This document shows, one piece after another, positions 18,981 through 27,940 of a DNA stretch of 64,000 nucleotides (positions are counted from its first letter, which is position 1; each line of letters begins with the position of its first letter). The notes beneath the pieces were generated by a model, which was not told the DNA's origin, searched no databases, and saw only the letters and a program-made list of their open reading frames with translations. Both the position numbers and the translations under genes were made by a program. This DNA is from Membranihabitans marinus. Lineage in GTDB: Bacteria > Bacteroidota > Bacteroidia > Chitinophagales > Saprospiraceae. The stretch covers positions 62,001-126,000 of the forward strand of contig NZ_JAHVHU010000012.1 of NCBI RefSeq assembly GCF_019802045.1. Direction: 5' to 3'.

Positions 18981-19823
18981 ATGGAAATAAGGAAGCCAAA
19001 AATATTTCAAAAAATAATCTTGTTACTCGTAGCAACGGGGTTGCTTTTTTCTTGCGAGGAAGTGATCGAACTGGATCTGGACCGGGTGGATCCCCGGATG
19101 GTGGTGGAAGCCAATATTTCCAATCAACCGGGTCCTTACACGGTCCGGCTATCTGAAACCACCGACTTTTATGACGAGAACAACTTCAATCCCAGAGTGG
19201 GGGCGGAGGTCATCCTCTACGATGAATTGGGGAATCGCGATACCTTGTGGGAAGTCACCCCGGGCCACTATCAGACCACTTCGATCCGGGGCATGGTGGG
19301 ATTGAATTACACCCTCGAGATCCATCATGAAGGAAAAACGTACACAGCCTCCAGTAAAATGCCGGATCAATTTAATCCCATCGATTCACTGATCGTGGCT
19401 TATGAAGAAGAATCAATATTTAGAGATGCCGGTTATTATGCCAAGGTAACCACGCAGGATCCGGAAGGCGTGGACAACTATTACCGGCTGAAAATTTTTG
19501 TGAATGACAAAGTATTCATTTTCAATCAAGATGACGCCGACGCTGACGAATATGAAGATAACAACATGTATTTGGCGACGGATCAATTCACCGATGGACG
19601 TTATGTCGATTTTGATTTGTCTCCACCCCTAAAGATCGGCGACAAGGTAAAAGTGGAATTATACCACATCAATCAAGGCACCTACGATTATTACCGGACG
19701 CTATTGGAGGCTGCAGGCCTGGGTGGTCTGGCACCCGCCAATCCCATATCCAACTTTGGAGAACAGGCGTTGGGGAATTTCAATGCGTACGTTGTTTTTG
19801 CGGATTCGACGGTGGTGCAGTAG
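18981..19823 (+). CDS. DUF4249-family lipoprotein
   Basis: This 280-residue protein has a lipobox (LLFSC, Cys about 25) followed by EEVIELDLD, the characteristic opening of DUF4249 lipoproteins. Then comes a beta-sandwich region (VVEANISNQPGPYTVRLSETTDF, VGAEVILYDELGN, GMVGLNYTLEIHHEGKTYTASS) and the C-terminal part with YYRLKIFVND and YFRTL-like YYRTLLEAAG. Members accompany TonB receptors of the type found at 16621, probably as surface-exposed partners as SusD is for SusC. The function is inferred from this pairing only. Confidence 0.9.
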   Translation: MEIRKPKIFQKIILLLVATGLLFSCEEVIELDLDRVDPRMVVEANISNQPGPYTVRLSETTDFYDENNFNPRVGAEVILYDELGNRDTLWEVTPGHYQTTSIRGMVGLNYTLEIHHEGKTYTASSKMPDQFNPIDSLIVAYEEESIFRDAGYYAKVTTQDPEGVDNYYRLKIFVNDKVFIFNQDDADADEYEDNNMYLATDQFTDGRYVDFDLSPPLKIGDKVKVELYHINQGTYDYYRTLLEAAGLGGLAPANPISNFGEQALGNFNAYVVFADSTVVQ

Positions 19824-20252
19824 CTTGAAGGTGGTTGGCACTTGGGGGAGGAATAGCGGGAAGCTAGTGCCCGTCACCTGGGTTTGAAAGCAGGTTCTCG
19901 GCACTTGTCACAGTATAATCTCTTTGGGAGCTAGCTAGTCCCGGGAGGAAGGAGCTTACCGCTTTTCAGGGGCACAAGCTCTGCTTCTTGGAAATAAATG
20001 CAATCTGTACTGCGATTTTATAAATAATTGATATTGTATTGTTTGCGACCATACTGATAGTGTTGTGATGAGTAATGCGGGTTGCCGTTTTTCGGTGGCG
20101 CAAAATGGTTCTAGGCCCCAAGTGCCCTCGAATTATCATTGAAAAGAATCTATAACTTTTGACCAGAAAGAACTTTATCCGATCACATGGATAAAACTGC
20201 TGCTTAGGAAGTAAACCAATTATAACCTAAAAATAATAGGTGAATGGTTCAC
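19824..20252. other. Intergenic region, no gene seen
   Basis: This is the first part of the 555-base spacer before the sigma factor. It carries loosely repeated GGCACTTG words (19848, 19899) but no clean hairpin, terminator or coding frame of quality. Confidence 0.4.
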
Positions 20253-20336
20253 TTAATAAAGTAAGTATAATACAGGTATTTAGATTAAATATATTACTCT
20301 GTACCTTTTTATACAGGTAAATTTATACTTTATTAA
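20253..20336 (+). promoter_or_regulatory. Inverted and direct repeats upstream of the ECF sigma gene
   Basis: An 11-bp perfect inverted repeat, TTAATAAAGTA at 20253-20263 and TACTTTATTAA at 20326-20336, encloses two direct copies of TACAGGTA (20271-20278 and 20312-20319). Between them lies TACCTTTT (about 20302-20309), one mismatch from the -7 element TAnnTTTG. The arrangement suggests an operator or self-regulated promoter of the sigma-FecR-SusCD cassette. The 62-base separation makes an RNA hairpin less likely than protein binding. Confidence 0.5.
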
Positions 20337-20378
20337 TTGCGTGTTTTTGACTGTTTAAGACATGCGAGTTGCCGCAAA

Positions 20379-20894
20379 ATGAAAAGAGACGAGAACACCC
20401 GCTATCTCAGGAAGCTCTATGGAAAAACGTATCCGATCATGTTGCGGTATGGATTAAAATTGGTGGGTGATAGAGCACACGTAGAAGATACCATTCAATC
20501 CTTGTTTCTTCAGTTTATTGAAAAAGGGCTCGACATTCAGGAGCACCCTGCTCCGGATGCTTATGTATTAAAGAGCTTTCGTCGGGAATTACTCCGTTCA
20601 AATCAAAACCGGTTAAAGAAAATCGGTACATCGATGGGAGAGATCGAATTCTCCCCCGAAGACTTTATGATTCAAGATGAAGAATCCGGGATTCAAAAAG
20701 CACAAATCGTAGAACTATTAAACACGCTTACCTCGCGTCAAAAGGAGATCATACTCCTCCATTATTTTGAGTCAAAAAGTTATCAGGAGATTGCAGATTT
20801 GCTGGATGTAAACTATCAGTCTGTTCTGAACAACCTGCAACGGAGTTTTCAAAAAATTAGAAAAGCCTTCCCGGAGGGGTTGCCCCGATGGTAA
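20379..20894 (+). CDS. ECF RNA polymerase sigma factor (SusC/FecR-linked)
   Basis: I start at the first ATG (20379), giving 171 residues; the frame is open from a TTG 14 codons earlier. Region 2 (YGKTYPIMLRYGLKLVGDRAHVEDTIQSLFLQFIEKG) and region 4 (LTSRQKEIILLHYFESKSYQEIADLLDVNYQSVLNNLQRSFQKIRKAF) are complete and typical of group IV sigma factors in Bacteroidota. It directs transcription when released by its FecR anti-sigma, encoded 88 bases downstream. The cassette sigma-FecR-SusC(STN)-SusD forms a trans-envelope signalling circuit in which ligand binding to the SusC induces the locus. Confidence 0.93.
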   Translation: MKRDENTRYLRKLYGKTYPIMLRYGLKLVGDRAHVEDTIQSLFLQFIEKGLDIQEHPAPDAYVLKSFRRELLRSNQNRLKKIGTSMGEIEFSPEDFMIQDEESGIQKAQIVELLNTLTSRQKEIILLHYFESKSYQEIADLLDVNYQSVLNNLQRSFQKIRKAFPEGLPRW

Positions 20895-20982
20895 TCTCGC
20901 CAATAATTTCAAAATTTTTTTTCATAAGTGAGTATAAACAGGCTTGTGTATTCCTTATGTAATCAGTTTTAGTAGTATACCA

Positions 20983-22017
20983 ATGAATCAGCAAGAAAAA
21001 ATACTTGATCAGCTTTTAATGGATCCTCGTTTTCGGGAATGGATCCATGACGGTCAACATCAGAATTATTGGACAAAATGGCAGGAAGAACATCCCCTGG
21101 ATCAGGAGGTTTTTCAAGATGCTGTGGCCATTGTCCGGGGTTTGCCGGTCCAAAAAATCGAAGTGACCAGCGATGAGATCGAGCGATCATTTCTAAATCT
21201 TGAGAACAAAGCACAAAAACAGACCGATATACCCCAAAAGTCAGGATGGCAAGTACAGCGCTGGCTGCCTTATGCGGCAGCGCTGGTTGCTGTGCTGGTG
21301 TCGGTATATATATGGAACCCAATGGGCTCAGGTGGACCTGAGATTGAAATGACTGTATCAACAGCGCCTGGAAAAAAGAAAGAAGTTGTCTTGCCGGATT
21401 CATCGGTCGTTGTACTAAACGGAAATTCCCTGTTGCATTACTTTCAGAAGGATTTATCTGGTGAAAGAGTGGTAACGTTGGATGGGGAGGCGCATTTTAA
21501 TGTCAAAACCAGAGAAGGGGACAAAGGACGGTTGCCCTTTGTGGTGAATACACCGGATCTCACGGTTGCCGTGTTGGGAACCGTTTTTAGCGTGGGGTCC
21601 GACAGTATATGGACTACAATTGTATTGGAAGAGGGAAAGATTAAATGGCTGGCAGGCAGTAACGCCAGTGCACATAAGGACGGGCTGCTGATGAGACCGG
21701 GTGAAAAGACGAAATTTCATAATATACATAAAACCCATACCGTCGAAGAAATCGACGCGATCGAATACAATTCATGGACTCAAAATGAACTTTCTCTGGA
21801 AAATCGATCAGCAGGAGAAGTGGTCCGGTGGATGAAGCGAAACTACAATTATCAAATTCAACTTCCAGAGCAGTATCTGGATTCATCTTTGACTGGCTCG
21901 GTGAGTCTGGAGGACCCGCAAGTGGCGATCCAGGTTGTGGCGTTAGCCCTTGGATTGGAATCGGTCAAAATCAGTGAAAAGAAATGGGATTTTAAAAAGA
22001 CAAAAACGAATGAATGA
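20983..22017 (+). CDS. FecR-family anti-sigma factor
   Basis: The ATG at 20983 is chosen because MNQQEKILDQLLMDPRFREWI is the usual start of the cytosolic sigma-binding domain. A single transmembrane helix follows (RWLPYAAALVAVLVSVYIW, about residues 90-108), then a periplasmic FecR domain (VSTAPGKKKEVVLPDSSVVVLNGNSLLHY, GEAHFNVK, VLGTVFSVGS) and a C-terminal DUF4974-type STN-like domain (LSLENRSAGEVVRWMKRNYNYQIQL). FecR holds the sigma factor inactive and relays the signal from the STN domain of the SusC. The stop overlaps the start of the SusC gene (ATGA), so translation is coupled. Confidence 0.95.
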   Translation: MNQQEKILDQLLMDPRFREWIHDGQHQNYWTKWQEEHPLDQEVFQDAVAIVRGLPVQKIEVTSDEIERSFLNLENKAQKQTDIPQKSGWQVQRWLPYAAALVAVLVSVYIWNPMGSGGPEIEMTVSTAPGKKKEVVLPDSSVVVLNGNSLLHYFQKDLSGERVVTLDGEAHFNVKTREGDKGRLPFVVNTPDLTVAVLGTVFSVGSDSIWTTIVLEEGKIKWLAGSNASAHKDGLLMRPGEKTKFHNIHKTHTVEEIDAIEYNSWTQNELSLENRSAGEVVRWMKRNYNYQIQLPEQYLDSSLTGSVSLEDPQVAIQVVALALGLESVKISEKKWDFKKTKTNE

Positions 22018-25000
22018 TGAGAATTAATTACCTTTTTACCTTGATGATCGGCTTGTTGTTTGGTTCGGGCTTGCATTCGCAGGAGGAATTGGCTTATGTC
22101 AGTAATACTGCCAACAGAGTGAGTACCATCAGTGATGCCAAACCTTTGACTGTAGTTCTTCGTGAACTGGAGGATCGGTACGATATTCATATTTTGACCC
22201 AATCTTCACTGGTGTCTGATAAAATTATATCGCATCGCATTGACCATGATCAGACTGCTGATGAGGCCCTTGGTGCCTTGTTGGATAAGACTGGATTGCA
22301 ATTTCGTAAGATCGGAGGGACGAACTATGTATTGGAACAAGGAGAAATCCGTGAAGTAAAGATTCCTGCTTTAGTAACGGAGGTATTATTATCGGAGAAA
22401 CCCGAAGTTCTTGTTACTGCCACAGGTATGGTGACCGATGAGGAAGGAGAGCCATTGATTGGAGTTAATGTGCAAGTGAAAGGTGCTGCGAAAGGGACGT
22501 CCACCGATTTTGATGGAAAGTTTGAACTGACTGGTCTGGCGGAAGATGCCATCTTGGTCTTTTCATACATTGGGTATCAGACCCAGGAAGTCGCGGCGGG
22601 TGCAGGTAATCTGGGGACCGTCGTTTTGTTTGCGGATGCGCAGACCCTGGACGAAGTCGTGGTGACTGCATTGGGAATTAAACGGGCTGAGCGATCTTTG
22701 GGGTATTCGGTCGGGAAGGTGGATGGAAAAGATATGAATGAAACAACTCAGGGGAACTTCCTGAGTGTCCTGTCGGGAAAAGTATCGGGTGTCCAGATTT
22801 CACAAATGGATGGCTTGCCCGGGGCTTCGATGAACATTGTGATCCGAGGTACCACTTCGCTAAACAATGATAATCAACCCCTTTTTGTCATTGATGGAGT
22901 TCCGGTCAACAATTACCTGAATAATATCTACAAGGGGGCGGACATGGGAAACCCGATTTCAGACATTAATCAAAGTGACATTGCTAATATTTCCATACTA
23001 AAAGGAGCAAGTGCTGCTGCACTTTACGGTTCACGCGCCGGCAACGGAGTCGTGTTGATCACGACCAAGTCCGGGGCCGGAAGAGACAAGGGGCTCGGCG
23101 TATCTTACAATACTTCTTACGTATGGGATCAACCCTATAACTATGTAGATGTACAGACCAAATTTGCTTCCGGAAAGACTGGAACCCATGTTCTGGAAGA
23201 AGGTCAAAACGAGAATTGGGGCCCTATGATGGATGTGGGGGATAAATATGTACAGTGGAACAGCGATGGCGTTGCTGTACCCCTTGTGTCCTATCCGAAC
23301 CGTTTTAAAGATTTCTTTCAAACGGGGACCAATTTCACAAACAACGTGGCGATCGATGGAAACTATGACAAAGGAAACTTTAGATTGTCCTTTGGTAACG
23401 TCAATAGTGGAGGCATAGTACCAAACACGGACTACAATCGGACGAGCTTCAATCTGAACTCACAATATCGGGTCAATGATCGATTTCGGGTGACAGCCAA
23501 TATGGGAATAACAGGTTCTGGTTCTGGTAGCCGACCCAATATCGATGGCGGGCGGGATTCCCCCGTACGAAGTTTGTATGAGATGGGGGCCAACATTAAC
23601 ATCATGGATTTGAGAGATTACTGGGAGCCTGGACTCGAAGGAATTCAACAACGAAAATACAAGTACAAACAAAATAACGCCTGGTTCCTGGCGTATGAAA
23701 ATACCATTGGATTTACCCGTGATCGCGTGGTATCCAAGTTTCAGCTGGATTACGATTTGACGCCTGATTTAAGTATTATGGCCCGGTATACCCGGGACGG
23801 TTATACGCAGGAGAACGAATCTAAAAAAGCGTTCAGCACCTATGGATTGTTCAATGGGGGGTACAATCTGTTGTCAACGAATCGAAAGGAAAACAACATG
23901 GACGTCATCCTTTCCTTTGAGAAGCAACTCAACGATGATTTCAATTTCAATGCATTGGCCGGTTTTAATCGGTTGGATCAATTCACACGTCGAATTCAGA
24001 ACAATGCTGAAGAAATGGTTATTCCTCAGCTTTACACCATCTCCAACGGAGTGCCGGGCACGGTGACATATCAGAGCCAGATTTATGAAAAGTACCTCTA
24101 TGGAGCCTACGGTATGGCTTCGCTGGGGTACCGGGACATGATCTATCTGGAATTAACTGCGCGAAACGATTGGTCCAGCACGCTCCCATCGGATAATAAT
24201 TCATTTTTCTACCCGTCGGCCTCATTGAGTGCCCTGGTATCAGAAATGCTTCCCATGCCCAATTGGGTGACTTTACTAAAACTCCGAGGTGGGTACGCCC
24301 AAGTTGGAAATGATGTAGGTCCTTACCAGTTGGCACAATATTTCTCTGTGGCCGCGGATTGGGGAGAGAACAAAAGATTGTACATGGGAGGGACCTTGCG
24401 AAATGCCAACCTCAAGCCGGAAATAGCAACCTCCACAGAAGTCGGGTTTGATTTGCGGCTGTTCAACAGTCGGGTCGGACTGGAAGCCACCGCCTACCGG
24501 GTACAAAATGAAAACCAGATTTTGCATATTGGCCTGCCAGTTGAATCCGGAGCGACCAGCAAATTAATCAATGCTGGTTTGATCGAAAGTACTGGATTTG
24601 AAGTGGGGTTAAATCTGACTCCGATCCAGACAGAGTCTTTTACCTGGGATATGGGTTTCTCGCTCACACGAAACCGGACCAAAATCGTCGAATTAGCCGA
24701 GGGTATTGAATATTTTAATTTTGGAGAAGTGCAGGGAGCTAAATTCCGTACCTATATAGGCGGAACTTTAGGAGATATTTTTGAGGAGCCTCTGCTTACT
24801 GTCAAGGATCAGAGTTCTGAATATTATGGCTTTCCATTACTGACCGGATCGGGGCGATACCAAAGTGATAGCGATCCGAATAATCTTGTGAAAATTGGTA
24901 ATTACAACCATGATTTTGTACTGGGGATTCAGCCGACTCTGTCATTTAAGAACTTCTCGCTGTATGCCAATATCGAATGGCGTCAGGGCGGAGAATTTTA

Positions 25001-25604
25001 CTCGGAGTCTTTGATGTTTATGGCGAACAACGGACAAACAGAGGCTTCTCTTTCTGGTGCACCGTATGATAAAAATCGTGGTATCGAAGAGCAAATATTA
25101 GAAAATCCTGATTTCTACTTCGGACAATGGATTGGTGGGAGGAATGCGGAATATGGTGGATTCGAATGGCCGGGCAACAAACCAAGTGGTCATGATGCCA
25201 GTTTCAATGCTGGAGTAAGACAGGGAACCGATGCAGAAGGGAATGTAGTCTACATCGAAAATCTTGGTGGTCCGGACACAAAATGGGTGAATCCTTATAC
25301 TGCCCATCGGTACGACGTTAGAGAATTTCCTTCAAGAAACATCTATGACGCGACCTATGTCAAACTGCGAGAGTTGTCATTGACCTATTCTTTCGAAAAA
25401 AACATGATAAGTCGGCTTAAGCTGCAGGGGTTGTCGCTGTCCGTGGTGGGGAATAATGTCTTTCAGTGGGTAGCTGCAGGTATTGATATTGATCCCGAGC
25501 GTGCTTTTAAATTGAGTGGAAGCCAATGGGTACAGGGCTATGAATATTATAATATCGCACCCTGGACACGGTCACTCGGATTTAAACTAAATATTGAATT
25601 TTAA
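22014..25604 (+). CDS. SusC-family TonB-dependent transducer with STN domain
   Basis: This 1196-residue protein has a signal peptide (about 1-23), an STN domain (about 32-105, AKPLTVVLRELEDRYDIHILTQ), a carboxypeptidase-like domain (about 136-215, TGMVTDEEGEPLIGVNVQV), a TonB-box region (DEVVVTALGIKRAERSLGYSV), a plug and a barrel ending NIEF. The STN domain is what contacts FecR, so this is a signal-transducing SusC. The GIKRAERSLGYSV and SVGKVDG segments mark the subgroup that pairs with SusD-like_2 lipoproteins, and such a gene follows 11 bases downstream. It overlaps fecR by four bases (ATGA). A second ATG at 22017 is an equal start. Confidence 0.95.
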   Translation: MMRINYLFTLMIGLLFGSGLHSQEELAYVSNTANRVSTISDAKPLTVVLRELEDRYDIHILTQSSLVSDKIISHRIDHDQTADEALGALLDKTGLQFRKIGGTNYVLEQGEIREVKIPALVTEVLLSEKPEVLVTATGMVTDEEGEPLIGVNVQVKGAAKGTSTDFDGKFELTGLAEDAILVFSYIGYQTQEVAAGAGNLGTVVLFADAQTLDEVVVTALGIKRAERSLGYSVGKVDGKDMNETTQGNFLSVLSGKVSGVQISQMDGLPGASMNIVIRGTTSLNNDNQPLFVIDGVPVNNYLNNIYKGADMGNPISDINQSDIANISILKGASAAALYGSRAGNGVVLITTKSGAGRDKGLGVSYNTSYVWDQPYNYVDVQTKFASGKTGTHVLEEGQNENWGPMMDVGDKYVQWNSDGVAVPLVSYPNRFKDFFQTGTNFTNNVAIDGNYDKGNFRLSFGNVNSGGIVPNTDYNRTSFNLNSQYRVNDRFRVTANMGITGSGSGSRPNIDGGRDSPVRSLYEMGANINIMDLRDYWEPGLEGIQQRKYKYKQNNAWFLAYENTIGFTRDRVVSKFQLDYDLTPDLSIMARYTRDGYTQENESKKAFSTYGLFNGGYNLLSTNRKENNMDVILSFEKQLNDDFNFNALAGFNRLDQFTRRIQNNAEEMVIPQLYTISNGVPGTVTYQSQIYEKYLYGAYGMASLGYRDMIYLELTARNDWSSTLPSDNNSFFYPSASLSALVSEMLPMPNWVTLLKLRGGYAQVGNDVGPYQLAQYFSVAADWGENKRLYMGGTLRNANLKPEIATSTEVGFDLRLFNSRVGLEATAYRVQNENQILHIGLPVESGATSKLINAGLIESTGFEVGLNLTPIQTESFTWDMGFSLTRNRTKIVELAEGIEYFNFGEVQGAKFRTYIGGTLGDIFEEPLLTVKDQSSEYYGFPLLTGSGRYQSDSDPNNLVKIGNYNHDFVLGIQPTLSFKNFSLYANIEWRQGGEFYSESLMFMANNGQTEASLSGAPYDKNRGIEEQILENPDFYFGQWIGGRNAEYGGFEWPGNKPSGHDASFNAGVRQGTDAEGNVVYIENLGGPDTKWVNPYTAHRYDVREFPSRNIYDATYVKLRELSLTYSFEKNMISRLKLQGLSLSVVGNNVFQWVAAGIDIDPERAFKLSGSQWVQGYEYYNIAPWTRSLGFKLNIEF

Positions 25605-25615
25605 AGAAACAGAAC

Positions 25616-27274
25616 ATGAAATATTTATATCTTTTATTGCTACCATTGATTTTTTGGGCCTGCGAAGACTTCGAAGAGGTGAACACCAGTCCAAACAATC
25701 CTGAAAAAGTTTCCTCGAATTTCGTATTGACCTATGTCCTTTCTGAATCTGCCAAACTGTATGAAGGGCTGGGGCAGTATGGCAACGAGATTTCTGGAGC
25801 TATGCAGTATACACAACGCGGAACACAGTTTAATAATACCGGTCCCAATTTTTATGGTTGGAGTGCCAATTCGTGGGGAGGGTATTATAATATTTTGAGG
25901 AACAATAAAATCATATATGATAATGCGCTGAAGGTGGATCATCCCTTCTTTCAGGGCGTGTCTTTGGTGATGAAGTCTTTTATATATGGTACCCTGACCG
26001 ACCTGTATGGAGATATCCCTTATTCACAAAGCCTGAGTGCCAGTGACGAAGTGTTTTTCCCACAATACGATGATCAAAAATCGGTGTATTTGGGTGTTCT
26101 AAAAGATCTTAAAGCGGCCGATGCGTTATTGGCGGACATTGATGTCACCAAACATGCCATCAGCCCTCAATCCGACTTGTATTTTAACGGAAATCCGGAC
26201 CGGTGGCGAAAATTTGCCAATGCGCTTCGTATGCGCTATGCCATGCGGGTGTACAATAAGAAAGAATCAATGAGTGAAATGGATATCGCCAATGAATTTA
26301 AAGCGGCCAGTGCGTATACCATGGTGGATAACGGAGACAATGCAGTGCTGGACTATGTCGGAGCGACGGCCAGTAATGCGGCCCCGGGTGGTCCCATTAA
26401 CTCTTCCAATCCCAATTTTGCGATCAAGCCCGGAGCCCCATTTGTGCAGTGGCTGCTGGAAACGAACGATCCCCGGCTGGACCGGTGGGTGTTGCCTGTA
26501 GAACGAAAATGGGATGCCTCCGTAGATGCACCGACAGTGAAAACCGTTACCAATATGTATGGAGAAAACTATGAAGTAACTTATATGCCCGCATCCTCCG
26601 AAGAGCTTAATACAGAGTTGTACGTTGGGTTGCCCATCGGATTGGCTACGATTGATGCCATTAGTTACAATATTGGTGATGATGCTGATCCGTACAATCC
26701 GGAGCACAATCCGCACATCTCCTTTTTGCACAGCCGCTATCGGCAAAATTCGGAAGAGCTGGTTAAGATGAAACTTATGACGTTCAGTGAGGTGAATTTC
26801 CTTCTGGCTGAAGCGATTCTGAGAGGTGATATGGGCGTGACCGGCGATGCTGAGTCCTATTATATAGAAGGTATAAAATCTTCTATGGAAGAATGGGCTG
26901 TATTTAGAGATGCCGTGGGTTTTGACTTCGATCAGTATTACAGTAACGCTGCTGTAGATTTTAACGCAGGGGATAATCAGCTTGAAAAGATTTTGACTCA
27001 GAAATGGACCGGTTCCTGGTTGCGTCCGGAGTCCTGGTTTGATTGGAGACGAACTGGATTGCCGGCATTGGTGCCTGGAGAGATTACGCAATTTGGGGAG
27101 GCTTTGCCCATTCGTTACATCTATCCGTCGCCTAATTTGGATCCAAACTACCTGGTCAATTACAAAACGGCCGTTGATAAACTGGAATCGACGGAATACG
27201 TACCTGTCGGACAAAGTAAGGATCACAATTACTCCAGGATGTGGCTGCTTCAAGGGACCGGGAGTCCCTGGTAA
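25616..27274 (+). CDS. SusD/RagB-family outer membrane lipoprotein (SusD-like_2 type)
   Basis: This 552-residue protein has a lipobox (LIFWAC, Cys about 16) followed by EDFEEVNTSPNNPEKVSSNFVLTYVL, the typical start of the SusD-like_2 family. It continues with QYTQRGTQFNN, the helix region LVMKSFIYGTLTDLYGDIPYSQSL, RWRKFANALRMRYAMRVYNK, FLLAEAILRG and the C-terminal QKWTGSWLRPESWFDWRRTGLPAL. All are conserved in that family. It forms the ligand-binding lid of the SusC at 22014. No enzyme gene follows, so the cassette senses and imports a substrate processed elsewhere. A 328-codon minus-strand frame inside it is a mirror artefact. Confidence 0.95.
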   Translation: MKYLYLLLLPLIFWACEDFEEVNTSPNNPEKVSSNFVLTYVLSESAKLYEGLGQYGNEISGAMQYTQRGTQFNNTGPNFYGWSANSWGGYYNILRNNKIIYDNALKVDHPFFQGVSLVMKSFIYGTLTDLYGDIPYSQSLSASDEVFFPQYDDQKSVYLGVLKDLKAADALLADIDVTKHAISPQSDLYFNGNPDRWRKFANALRMRYAMRVYNKKESMSEMDIANEFKAASAYTMVDNGDNAVLDYVGATASNAAPGGPINSSNPNFAIKPGAPFVQWLLETNDPRLDRWVLPVERKWDASVDAPTVKTVTNMYGENYEVTYMPASSEELNTELYVGLPIGLATIDAISYNIGDDADPYNPEHNPHISFLHSRYRQNSEELVKMKLMTFSEVNFLLAEAILRGDMGVTGDAESYYIEGIKSSMEEWAVFRDAVGFDFDQYYSNAAVDFNAGDNQLEKILTQKWTGSWLRPESWFDWRRTGLPALVPGEITQFGEALPIRYIYPSPNLDPNYLVNYKTAVDKLESTEYVPVGQSKDHNYSRMWLLQGTGSPW

Positions 27275-27373
27275 GACGAAAATTTACAGGCTGTAGACGG
27301 GATTAATCGGTGGAAATGGTTTGATTCCTTGCAGAAGGATAAGCTCGTATTTTTCTGTTTCCATCCTATTGCC

Positions 27374-27381
27374 TACCTTTG
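27374..27381 (+). promoter_or_regulatory. -7 promoter element (TAnnTTTG) before the metal cluster
   Basis: TACCTTTG is a perfect match to the Bacteroidota -7 consensus and lies 7 bases before the ATG at 27388. Transcription would begin at or next to the start codon, giving a leaderless or near-leaderless mRNA. A TTTG-type -33 element is not clear upstream. Confidence 0.5.
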
Positions 27382-27387
27382 TCACCT

Positions 27388-27717
27388 ATGAAATGGTTTC
27401 CATTCATTCTGGCCGTTTACATCATGAGCCTTGCATTGATTACATGCACAGACGCACAACCTGTGTCCTGTTCTGTTGAAAACATTGAAGTGATCATGGC
27501 TATGGATCATGACGCGGACCACGATCACACCACCACTTCCGGTACAATGGATGAGTGTAGCCCGCTGTGTACCTGTCATTGTTGCCACATTCATGTAACC
27601 CTGACCGACATCATTCAGAACAATGCATTGTTGGATGACCTTTCCCTTGACCTTTCACATTTAAACCAATTTAAAGACTTCGAATACTTCGATTTCTTTG
27701 TTCCTCCCCAAGTCTGA
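27388..27717 (+). CDS. Cys/His-rich exported small protein (DUF6660-like), metal-cluster associated
   Basis: This 109-residue protein starts at ATG 27388; a TTG-started version is nine bases longer but less likely. A hydrophobic signal segment (FILAVYIMSLALITC) is followed by a metal-ligand-rich stretch: His/Asp cluster HDADHDH (about 41-47) and C-S-P-L-C-T-C-H-C-C-H-I-H (Cys 57, 61, 63, 65, 66; His 67, 69). Similar small proteins precede CusA/CzcA operons across Bacteroidota. It likely binds heavy metal in the periplasm or acts as a sensor or chaperone; this is inference from composition and position. It lies 223 bases before the CzcA-type gene. Confidence 0.75.
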   Translation: MKWFPFILAVYIMSLALITCTDAQPVSCSVENIEVIMAMDHDADHDHTTTSGTMDECSPLCTCHCCHIHVTLTDIIQNNALLDDLSLDLSHLNQFKDFEYFDFFVPPQV

Positions 27718-27940
27718 TCATCAGGCTTATAGACTATAGTTTGGATTTTAGATACAGGTACTCCGTTCTTGTCGAACCAATGTAACTACCCCTTTTGATT
27801 CAACATCGTATAAGCCAATTCTTACAATAATCTTCCGGATTACTACCCATGCTGACTTCCAGAATAAGTCTATAGCATCCGGTAAACCACAAAATTGATT
27901 TCGGAAGCTTTTTCGCTCATTTAAAACAATAAGAATTACG

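Noticed and set aside
26267-27253. 328-codon minus-strand frame inside the SusD-like_2 gene
   Set aside because: It is antisense to a gene with clear family motifs, and its composition (His, Arg, Ile, Phe rich) is that of a mirrored frame.
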